In this document: positions 1 to 5,456 of the stretch, one piece after another
How positions within the stretch are numbered: position 1 is the first letter of the stretch
Layout of the letters: each line of letters begins with the position of its first letter
Assembly: GCA_011372345.1 (NCBI GenBank)
Contig: DRTC01000569.1
Location: forward strand, 1 to 5,604
Source of the DNA: Candidatus Cloacimonadota bacterium
Lineage (GTDB): Bacteria > Cloacimonadota > Cloacimonadia > Cloacimonadales > TCS61
Direction of reading: 5' to 3'
DNA: 5,604 nucleotides
Position numbers and translations under genes: made by a program
Notes under the pieces: model-generated
What the model saw: only the letters and a program-made list of their open reading frames with translations
Database searches by the model: none
Told to the model about the DNA's origin: nothing

Positions 1-119
1 AAATGACCAGAGGTGAAGGCACATTTGACCCAATTTCAGTTTAGTTCAAGATGACACAGAGGTTGAAAAATAAGGACTTACGAAATTCAAAATTAACCAC
101 TGGTCATTTGAACTAAACT
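1..119. repeat. Degenerate direct and inverted repeats, cut by the window edge
   Basis: The first ten bases AAATGACCAG are the exact reverse complement of CTGGTCATTT at 100-109. AGTTTAGTTCAA at 38-49 is the exact reverse complement of TTGAACTAAACT at 108-119. Bases 1-17 and 49-67 are also an imperfect direct repeat (AATGAC-CAGAGGT-GAA against GATGACACAGAGGTTGAA). The simplest reading is three copies of a roughly 25-bp unit: one + copy truncated by the window start, one + copy at 38-67, and one - copy at 100-119. No open reading frame of note lies here. It could be the end of a small mobile or repetitive element, or a degenerate intergenic repeat family. Confidence 0.6.
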
Positions 120-146
120 TTAAAAGAAATTTATTAGATTGGATTT

Positions 147-228
147 GACTCTTGGCGAAGTGCGAGTCGAGAACAATCTCTCAAAAATGGTCGCAATCCT
201 CGAATCCTATTTCCTTCGGTCATTGCGA
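147..228. repeat. Small palindromes upstream of the lyase gene
   Basis: GACTC at 147-151 can pair with GAGTC at 164-168 around a 12-nt loop, and TCGCAAT at 191-197 with ATTGCGA at 222-228 around a 24-nt loop. The string TGCGAGTC recurs at 161-168 and 224-231. This GCGAGTC/CATTGCGAG style resembles dispersed intergenic repeats in many bacterial genomes, which is recollection rather than a search. No gene is visible. A regulatory role for the lyase cannot be excluded but nothing specific supports one. Confidence 0.4.
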
Positions 229-250
229 GTCAGATCTTGCTTAATACAAT
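223..250 (+). promoter_or_regulatory. Possible sigma70-type promoter for the lyase gene
   Basis: TTGCGA at 223-228 (4 of 6 to TTGACA) is followed after 16 nt by TACAAT at 245-250 (5 of 6 to TATAAT). This would start transcription near 257 and give a leader of under 20 nt with the ribosome binding site at its end. In an AT-rich region such matches occur by chance, so this is only a candidate. The -35 part overlaps the palindrome at 191-228. Confidence 0.3.
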
Positions 251-264
251 AAAAATTATCTAGC

Positions 265-270
265 GAGGAA
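265..270 (+). promoter_or_regulatory. Ribosome binding site of the lyase gene
   Basis: GAGGAA lies 4 nt before the ATG at 275. It is a good Shine-Dalgarno match and supports this start; the protein N-terminus also lines up with HutH proteins, whose active-site Tyr53 falls at residue 53 here. Confidence 0.75.
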
Positions 271-274
271 TAAA

Positions 275-1801
275 ATGTCAGTTATTGTTACTGGAAAAAA
301 CTTAACAATAGAACAAGTTTACCAAGTCGCTTTTGGTTTGGAAAAGGTTGAGCTTCATCCTGATGCTTTGGAAAGGATCAAGCACTGCCGTTCTTTTATC
401 GAGAAAAAGATCGAAGAAAAAGAAATCATGTATGGAGTGAATACCGGAATTGGTGAATTTTCCGAGATCATTTTGAATGATGAACAGATCAAACAATTCC
501 AGAGATATTTGGTTTATAATCATTCTGCCGGGATTGGTGAACCTTGTCCCGTCGAACATGTCCGTGCTGCCATGTTATCGAGGATCAATGTTCATGCTAA
601 TGGTCATTCCGGGATCAGACCGGTCATAACTCAAACTTATGTGGATATGCTGAATAAAGGTGTAACTCCTGTAGTTTGTGAAAAAGGAAGTGTTGGAGCT
701 TGTGGAGACCTTTCTCCCATGAGTCAGATCGCTTTGCTTTTAATGGGAGAAGGAGAAGCATTTTACAAAGGTGAAAGATTATCCGGAAAAGCAGCTTTGG
801 ATAAAGCAGGCATCAAGGTTCCCGGACTTCAAGCGAGAGATGGATTAGGCTCGATCAACGGTAGTAATTTGATGACCGGAATGGCTGCTATCCAGATCTA
901 TGAAGCGGAAAGATTTATCAAACAGGCTGAAATTGCGGCGGCTATGACCTTGGAAGCTTTGATGGCAAACCTGAAACCTTATGATGAACGCTTACACAAA
1001 CTAAGAGGATTTCAGGGAGCAGTAACTTCTGCCCGTAATATCAAAAAGATGATAACCGGATCAGACCTGATGAAAGGAATGAAAGTTCGCGTTCAAGATG
1101 CTTACAGTATGCGTTCTACTCCGCAGGTTTTAGGTGCCGCCAGAGATCAGTTGCGATGGACAAGAGAACAAATCGAGATCGAACTTAATGGTGTTGGAGA
1201 TAATCCGATTTTCCTTCCTGACGATGGCATTGTGTTAACCGGAGCTAACTTCCAGGGAAGTCCCGTAAGCGTACCGCTCGATATGTTGGGTGCAGTCATA
1301 ACAATGGTTTGTGTTATTTCCGAACGCAGACTGAATCGTTTGCTGAATCCTGCCCTCAGTGTCGGCTTACCTGCTTTTCTGACTAAAGGTGCAGGTATGT
1401 TTTCCGGTCACATGCTCAGCCAATATACTGCTGATATGATGATCGTTGAGCAGAGAATACTTTCAACTCCGGCTTCTATTCAATCTATTCCTGCTGCTGC
1501 TGATCAGGAAGATTTCGTTAGTATGGGAATGAACACGGCTCTAAAAACCAGGAAAATAATCGATAATGCTTATGGTATTTTAGGGATCGAATTTATCGCT
1601 GCTGCTCAAGCTCTCGATTTCAGGGATTTCAAACCTGGAAAAGGAACTCAAATCGCTCATCAGGAAATAAGAAAAACAGTTGATCACCTTGATATTGATA
1701 GACCGTTATTCGATGATCACAATAACATGATGAAAAAAGTCAAAACCAGGGAAATTCTGCATGCTGTAGAAAGTGCAATTGGGAAATTTGATACTTATTG
1801 A
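275..1801 (+). CDS. hutH: Histidine ammonia-lyase family enzyme (HutH-like) with an ACG cofactor triad
   Basis: Cytoplasmic MIO-dependent aromatic amino acid lyase of 508 residues, the normal HutH length. Family knowledge: HutH removes ammonia from L-histidine to give urocanate, using a 4-methylideneimidazole-5-one formed from an internal Ala-Ser-Gly. The sequence shows the cofactor loop GSVGACGDLSP at 138-148, so the triad is A142-C143-G144 with Cys (TGT, 701-703) in place of Ser. Other expected active-site residues are present: Y53, H83 (NHSAG), N195 (NGSN), Q274, Y277 and R280 (QDAYSMR), F326 (NFQG) and E412 (DQEDFVSMG). H83 and E412 are typical of histidine-specific members, so histidine is the likeliest substrate. 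However, NGSN replaces the common NGTQ, and a tyrosine or phenylalanine lyase or an aminomutase remains possible. The start is set by GAGGAA at 265. No hutU, hutI or hutG lies in the window, and no strong terminator follows. The family is near certain; the substrate is about 60-65% sure. Confidence 0.93.
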   Translation: MSVIVTGKNLTIEQVYQVAFGLEKVELHPDALERIKHCRSFIEKKIEEKEIMYGVNTGIGEFSEIILNDEQIKQFQRYLVYNHSAGIGEPCPVEHVRAAMLSRINVHANGHSGIRPVITQTYVDMLNKGVTPVVCEKGSVGACGDLSPMSQIALLLMGEGEAFYKGERLSGKAALDKAGIKVPGLQARDGLGSINGSNLMTGMAAIQIYEAERFIKQAEIAAAMTLEALMANLKPYDERLHKLRGFQGAVTSARNIKKMITGSDLMKGMKVRVQDAYSMRSTPQVLGAARDQLRWTREQIEIELNGVGDNPIFLPDDGIVLTGANFQGSPVSVPLDMLGAVITMVCVISERRLNRLLNPALSVGLPAFLTKGAGMFSGHMLSQYTADMMIVEQRILSTPASIQSIPAAADQEDFVSMGMNTALKTRKIIDNAYGILGIEFIAAAQALDFRDFKPGKGTQIAHQEIRKTVDHLDIDRPLFDDHNNMMKKVKTREILHAVESAIGKFDTY

Positions 1802-1811
1802 TAAAAATTAT

Positions 1812-1856
1812 GTTCAAGGTTCAGAGGTTCAGAGGTTCAGAGGTTCAAGGTTCAGG
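1812..1856. repeat. 8-bp tandem repeat (GTTCAGAG)
   Basis: Three perfect copies of GTTCAGAG (1819-1842) are flanked by GTTCAAG at 1812-1818 and at 1843-1849, and then by GTTCAGG at 1850-1856, giving six units in all. It begins 10 nt after the lyase stop. Such arrays change copy number by slippage. The AGAGGTT core also occurs in the repeat at 58-64, so the two intergenic regions may hold members of one repeat family. Confidence 0.85.
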
Positions 1857-1867
1857 ATTGAATGAAG

Positions 1868-1884
1868 GTTGAGTTTTCTTCAAC
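1868..1884 (+). other. Weak hairpin after the lyase gene
   Basis: GTTGA at 1868-1872 can pair with TCAAC at 1880-1884 around a 7-nt loop. No T-run follows, so it is a poor Rho-independent terminator candidate. Between 1885 and 1948 I see only AT-rich sequence with no gene, terminator or promoter that I would defend. Confidence 0.2.
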
Positions 1885-1950
1885 AATCGATAATTGATGT
1901 TCATCATTCTTTAAACAAAAAAAGAAAATCTCCGTTTAACTTGAAATTGC

Positions 1951-2106
1951 ATTCCCAAGCGGTGAGGTTGTGTGAAAACAGTAGTCCGACACTCCGTGGC
2001 GGATAATGAACTCAAAATATCGCTTGAGATAAATATTATAAGTAACTTGAGTTCTCAACTTGGCAAGTTGATTTACAGTTTTCACACAGGCTGGGTGATT
2101 GGGAAT
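1951..2106 (+). other. Cloverleaf-like structured element before the lipoprotein gene
   Basis: Nested complementary segments define five helices. P1 pairs ATTCCCAA 1951-1958 with TTGGGAAT 2099-2106. P2 pairs TGTGTGAAAAC 1969-1979 with GTTTTCACACA 2078-2088, then after one A-A mismatch continues with GTA 1981-1983 against TAC 2074-2076. P1 and P2 are separated by exactly 10 nt on each side. Inside are P3 (1985-1992 with 1996-2003, one A-G mismatch, 3-nt loop), P4 (GAACTCAA 2008-2015 with TTGAGTTC 2047-2054, 31-nt loop) and P5 (TCAACTT 2055-2061 with AAGTTGA 2065-2071, loop GGC). Together they form a four-way junction. The 3' arm ends 5 nt before the AGGAA of the next gene. It may be a structured RNA leader, or a small inverted-repeat mobile element or REP composite. 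The structure is seen; the function is unknown. Confidence 0.6.
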
Positions 2107-2111
2107 AATAT

Positions 2112-2116
2112 AGGAA
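2112..2116 (+). promoter_or_regulatory. Ribosome binding site of the lipoprotein gene
   Basis: AGGAA lies 3 nt before the ATG at 2120, which is closer than usual. The start is nevertheless secure because the encoded protein opens with a well-formed lipoprotein signal peptide. The site sits just outside the 3' arm of the cloverleaf element. Confidence 0.55.
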
Positions 2117-2119
2117 ATC

Positions 2120-4627
2120 ATGAAAAGTAAATTCATATCTCTATTAGTTTTTATCCTGATACTATCAAGCTGCGCCTATTACAATACTTTTTATAATGCG
2201 AAAAAATTCTTCAAAGCCGCTCAAGATCAGCCTTTAAGAGAAAACGGAAAACCAAATTCCACTGCTATCCAGAATTATACAAAAGCAATGAAAAAATGCG
2301 GTCTTGTCCTAACTAACTATAAAAACAGCAAATATGCAGATGATGCTCTTTTTATGCTTGCTCAATGTCTATTTTATAAATCCACGAATTACAGCCAATC
2401 CATTGAAAAATTCAAAGACTTGATAAAGTTTTATCCGGAAAGCGAATTCGTTCCTGAATCTCATCTTTATATTGCTAAAGCTAACTATCTCTTTAATAAT
2501 AAGCAGGAAGCTTATAAGATTCTCAAAGATTATTCCTTAAATCCGGATTTTAAAGATAGCCATCCGCAAGCAATTCTCCTTTTAGCAAATTATCATCTAA
2601 CAGATAAAGATTATCTCGAAGCTGAATATTATTTTCAGAAGATCATAGATGAATACCAGAAATCTGACGAATATGAGTCAGCTTTTCTTGCTTTAGGAAA
2701 GAGTTACCATAATTCTAAAAAATATGAAAAATCTAATGAAGTTTTTTTCTCGCTTTTAGAATCGAAATTACCAAGAAGTCTGAAATTTGATGCTCGTTAT
2801 TATATTGCTTATAATTATCTCCTGCTTGAGCAATATGAAGAAGCTCTCGAATATGCTGCAAATTTAATTAAAAAGGAATATCGAGAAGATAAGATCTCAA
2901 AAATTCAGCTGATAAAAGCCCGTTGTCTGGCAAATCTTGATCAAACCGATGATGCCATTACGCTTCTGGATATGATCATGCAGGATAATCCAAAGTCATT
3001 GTTAGCTGCTGAAGCTGCTTTTTATACAGCCGAAATATATTTTAAGATAATTCATGATTATACGAAAGCGATCGAGTATTATAACAGAGTTTCCAAAGAA
3101 AACAGGGATTCGGAATTCATCGAAACCGCCATTTCCAAAGGTGTTGTTGCCAGTCAGATAATTCAATATTATGAACCGAGCCAGGATATAACTCCCGAAG
3201 AGCTGGTCAATCAGCAGTTCAGATTGGCTGAATTTTACCTGGAAACTCTGGAAATGCCTGATTCGGCACTTTTTGTTTATGATAATATTATTTCTTATAA
3301 GAATAAACTTCTCGCAGATATCGATTCCTTGAATTTGGAACTGACCGATCTTCAAACCAGCGATGATTCTACTGCTGTTATTCCGGATTCTGTAATAGTT
3401 TTGTATAATGATCTGATTGGTCAAAAAAATAACCTTGATTCTGAAATTGATTTTTTAACAAACCAGATCACAAAATCTTCCCAACAAGATTCTCTTTTAA
3501 AATCAGATTCTTTGAAAATTGAAAGTCAAAAAATGCCGGAAGAAGATATATTGAATTTAATCGAACAGAAGAATGAAACTTCTGCAGTTTGTGATTCTTT
3601 AGCTGAGCGAATCGATAGTCTGCTCATTTCCTATCCTCATCTTCAGGCAGATTCTCTTTATATTTCAGAATCTCAGAAATCGAACCAATATGAACAACTG
3701 AATCTCAAGATATCCCAGGCAGAAGAAGTCCTTGAAAAATATGAAAATGAATTTATTCCGTTTGCTCATTTCGTTAAGATCTGGATATATAAACTCGTTT
3801 ATAATGATAGTTTGAAAGCTGATGAAATTCTAAACTTACTGAAAGAAGATTTCTCCCAAAATAAATACACACATGCTGCTGTTTCCCTCTTGAATGATGA
3901 AGAAGTCGAATTTATTACTCCCGAGGAAAAACAGGAAATCCTTGATTATCAAAATGCTCTGGACTTGCTGGCAAATGAACCGGAAGAAACGGTTCGAAAA
4001 TTGACAATAATTGCTGAAAATCCAGAACATAAATTTTATGAACAGGCAATCTACACCCTTGGTTATGTAAATTATTTTATCTTATCTGACAGTATTTCCG
4101 CAAAATCTAATTTTGATAAAATTCTGGAAGAAAATGATGCCAGCCAGTACAGCAATAATATAAAAACCTTTTATGATGGTGGTAATTTTAAGAGATTACA
4201 GCATCTTCCTTACCTTGAAGAATTGGCGGAAGCTGAAAAAGCAAAAGAATTAGAGGAAGCAGAAGCAGAAGAAAAACCAGACGAAATTGAAGAAATAACT
4301 GAAGAAAGTAAAGAAATTCCGATCATCGATGAAGAAGATGTTAAAGAACCTGAATACGACATTCCTCCGGAGATCATCAAAAAAGAAAATCCGAAATTAC
4401 CGGAAGGCATGCAAAAAAAAGGGGAACTCATTCTGAAAGTAGAAGTGCTTGATAATGGAAAAACAGGTGATATCAAAGTACAGAAATCATTGATGTCTGG
4501 TCCGGGCGGATTAGATGAGATCGCAGTTGAAACAGTTGAACAGAAATGGAAATTTAAACCTGCTGAAAAAAAAGGAAAAACCGTTAAAAGCTGGCTCGAA
4601 ATACTTATTGAATTCGAAGAAAAATAA
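2120..4627 (+). CDS. TPR-repeat lipoprotein with a C-terminal TonB-type domain
   Basis: Predicted envelope lipoprotein of 835 residues. Residues 1-17 are a signal peptide (K2, K4, hydrophobic core) ending in the lipobox L15-S16-S17-C18. Ala follows the Cys, not Asp, so by the Enterobacterial rule it would go to the outer membrane. Residues 19-29 (AYYNTFYNAKK) resemble the start of TPR lipoproteins from FCB-type bacteria. Residues 50-345 are helical pairs of TPR type, e.g. YLEAEYYFQKIIDEY and YTKAIEYYNRV. Residues 392-545 are coiled-coil-like with many Asp-Ser-Leu motifs. Further TPR-like helices lie at about 550-690 and a Glu-rich linker at about 698-750. Residues 757-833 match the TonB C-terminal domain: GELILKVEVLDNGKTGDI, S790, LDEIAVETVEQKWKFKPA, and a final W-L-E-I-L-I-E-F strand. 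Ordinary TonB is anchored in the inner membrane instead. The role is inferred as scaffolding or substrate-uptake support at the envelope; I do not recognise a named gene. It probably forms an operon with the gene at 4637. Confidence 0.88.
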   Translation: MKSKFISLLVFILILSSCAYYNTFYNAKKFFKAAQDQPLRENGKPNSTAIQNYTKAMKKCGLVLTNYKNSKYADDALFMLAQCLFYKSTNYSQSIEKFKDLIKFYPESEFVPESHLYIAKANYLFNNKQEAYKILKDYSLNPDFKDSHPQAILLLANYHLTDKDYLEAEYYFQKIIDEYQKSDEYESAFLALGKSYHNSKKYEKSNEVFFSLLESKLPRSLKFDARYYIAYNYLLLEQYEEALEYAANLIKKEYREDKISKIQLIKARCLANLDQTDDAITLLDMIMQDNPKSLLAAEAAFYTAEIYFKIIHDYTKAIEYYNRVSKENRDSEFIETAISKGVVASQIIQYYEPSQDITPEELVNQQFRLAEFYLETLEMPDSALFVYDNIISYKNKLLADIDSLNLELTDLQTSDDSTAVIPDSVIVLYNDLIGQKNNLDSEIDFLTNQITKSSQQDSLLKSDSLKIESQKMPEEDILNLIEQKNETSAVCDSLAERIDSLLISYPHLQADSLYISESQKSNQYEQLNLKISQAEEVLEKYENEFIPFAHFVKIWIYKLVYNDSLKADEILNLLKEDFSQNKYTHAAVSLLNDEEVEFITPEEKQEILDYQNALDLLANEPEETVRKLTIIAENPEHKFYEQAIYTLGYVNYFILSDSISAKSNFDKILEENDASQYSNNIKTFYDGGNFKRLQHLPYLEELAEAEKAKELEEAEAEEKPDEIEEITEESKEIPIIDEEDVKEPEYDIPPEIIKKENPKLPEGMQKKGELILKVEVLDNGKTGDIKVQKSLMSGPGGLDEIAVETVEQKWKFKPAEKKGKTVKSWLEILIEFEEK

Positions 4628-4636
4628 ATTTACCGC

Positions 4637-5257
4637 ATGAATAAACATGCTTTTTTTCAAAAACAAAACTCTATCCTGAAAATTATCGTTGTTCTTTTTG
4701 GTTTATTAATTTCAACCACCGTTCAAATAAAACTATTTCTGCTGATTTTTTTTCTAACTCTCGTTTATCTTATCATTTCTCCAGCTGTTATTTTTGTCTG
4801 GCTGAAAACCATTTTAAAATTGCTTCCCTTTTTATTCTCCTTTTTCCTTTTAGGGATCATCTTTAATATTCCTTTCGATGAACAGATTCTGGTTGTTCTT
4901 CGCATCCTGTTTATCCTGCTGCTCTCTGTGTTTCTGGCAAGTACGAATTCAATTGAAAGTATATTAGCTTGTTTTCCTATGAGAAAAGCAAACAGTAATT
5001 TTTTCTTTTTCCTGGTAGCAACCATATCTTTTGTTCCGATTTTTATTAAGTATTATCAAATCGAAAAAAAAAAGGATAAAAATATTCTCCGGATAATTGA
5101 GAATGCTTTTTTTTCCAGTTTTCGGAAAATAAACGAAGTTGAGATCAGCTCGAAAGAAAGAATAAATACTCCCATTCCGAAACAGGATTTTTGGAATATT
5201 CCAAATTTCAGTTTACTCCTGCTTATTGCTGGTTATGTCATTTTATTATCGATATAA
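4637..5257 (+). CDS. EcfT/CbiQ-like membrane protein lacking coupling motifs
   Basis: Inner-membrane protein of 206 residues with about five or six hydrophobic segments (roughly 13-29, 31-55, 58-78, 83-102, 121-140 and 190-206). The order of motifs resembles EcfT: L-R-I-L-F-I-L-L-L-S-V-F-L-A-S-T-N-S-I-E-S-I-L (88-110) matches the family pattern 'lr.l.lll...l..tt...dl..al'. F-L-V-A-T-I-S-F-V-P-I-F (125-136) then matches the 'lslalrFiPll' helix, and a soluble helical stretch (141-175) precedes a last membrane helix. EcfT normally spans about 250-270 residues and contacts its ATPases through Ala-Arg-Gly type motifs; here that place reads E-K-K-K-D-K-N (143-149) and no such motif is seen. It begins 9 nt after the lipoprotein stop, in the same frame, with no clear Shine-Dalgarno, so coupled translation is likely. 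No ATPase or S-component gene lies in the window. Remote homology; moderate confidence. Confidence 0.6.
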   Translation: MNKHAFFQKQNSILKIIVVLFGLLISTTVQIKLFLLIFFLTLVYLIISPAVIFVWLKTILKLLPFLFSFFLLGIIFNIPFDEQILVVLRILFILLLSVFLASTNSIESILACFPMRKANSNFFFFLVATISFVPIFIKYYQIEKKKDKNILRIIENAFFSSFRKINEVEISSKERINTPIPKQDFWNIPNFSLLLLIAGYVILLSI

Positions 5258-5307
5258 AATCAGATTTCTACTTCAATCCAACCCTTTCCTGTGAGGTTGT
5301 CCATTAC

Positions 5308-5326
5308 ACACAAATATGGTGTTTTT
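5308..5326 (+). terminator. Weak terminator candidate after the EcfT-like gene
   Basis: ACAC at 5308-5311 can pair with GTGT at 5319-5322, followed directly by four more T. The stem is only 4 bp, so it is a poor Rho-independent terminator, but it is the first hairpin plus T-run after the stop at 5257. The 10-mer GTGAGGTTGT at 5291-5300 also occurs at 1962-1971 in the cloverleaf element. Confidence 0.2.
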
Positions 5327-5333
5327 AAGAGAA

Positions 5334-5355
5334 GCCCACAACTTCAGTTGTGGGT
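5334..5355 (+). repeat. REP-like palindrome 1
   Basis: CCCACAAC 5335-5342 pairs perfectly with GTTGTGGG 5347-5354 around the loop TTCA. It is preceded by AG and followed by TAAAAAG. GCCCAC...GTGGG hairpins of this shape are known from REP sequences and from the ends of IS200/IS605-type elements, which are recognised by Y1 (HUH) transposases. No transposase gene is present here. Confidence 0.7.
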
Positions 5356-5362
5356 AAAAAGA

Positions 5363-5412
5363 AAACCGATATTATTAACTGTTTCAACGGTTTCAAAACC
5401 ATTAAAATGGTT
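5363..5412. repeat. Smaller palindromes between the two REP-like hairpins
   Basis: AAACCG 5363-5368 can pair with CGGTTT 5388-5393, and AACCAT 5397-5402 pairs with ATGGTT 5407-5412 around the loop TAAA. The second repeats the 'AT-TAAA-AT' apex of the palindrome at 5436-5455. The spacer between the two large hairpins is thus itself folded, as in BIME-type clusters of REPs. Confidence 0.45.
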
Positions 5413-5435
5413 AAATGGTCGTGTATTTAAATTTT

Positions 5436-5456
5436 CCCACGATTAAAATCGTGGGC
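5436..5456 (-). repeat. REP-like palindrome 2, inverted relative to palindrome 1; possible terminator
   Basis: CCCACGAT 5436-5443 pairs perfectly with ATCGTGGG 5448-5455 around the loop TAAA. The extra C after the 3' arm (GTGGGC) mirrors the G before the 5' arm of the hairpin at 5334, so the two are in opposite orientation about 80 bp apart. The flanks AATTTT and CTTTTAAT are T-rich, so it might also end transcription arriving from the EcfT-like gene. That role is secondary to the repeat call. Confidence 0.65.

Noticed and set aside
302..559. Minus-strand frame of 85 codons inside the lyase gene
   Set aside because: It is antisense to a strongly conserved HutH-type coding sequence and its product has no recognisable features.
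2002..2007. GATAAT as a -10 box for the lipoprotein gene
   Set aside because: No acceptable -35 hexamer lies 16-18 nt upstream, and the site is inside the folded element.
1951..2106. tRNA or a known riboswitch
   Set aside because: The fold is cloverleaf-like but is twice tRNA length, lacks the tRNA T-loop sequence GGTTCGAAT and a CCA-type end, and matches no riboswitch core I recognise.
1936..2136. Minus-strand frame of 66 codons across the cloverleaf element
   Set aside because: It lies almost wholly in the inverted-repeat structure and overlaps the start of the lipoprotein gene; its product looks like translated repeat sequence.
3002..3424. Minus-strand frame of 140 codons inside the lipoprotein gene
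   Set aside because: It has an Ile/Asn-rich low-complexity product and is antisense to a continuous TPR-like coding region.
4210..4476. Minus-strand Ser-rich frame of 88 codons
   Set aside because: The Ser runs are simply the antisense of GAA/GAG Glu codons in the acidic linker of the lipoprotein.
4765..5025. Minus-strand Arg/Lys-rich frame inside the EcfT-like gene
   Set aside because: It is antisense to hydrophobic Phe/Leu/Ile codons, which yields Lys/Arg/Asn on the other strand.
5334..5456. CRISPR array
   Set aside because: There are only two palindromes, in opposite orientation and with different inner bases; no regularly spaced direct repeats.
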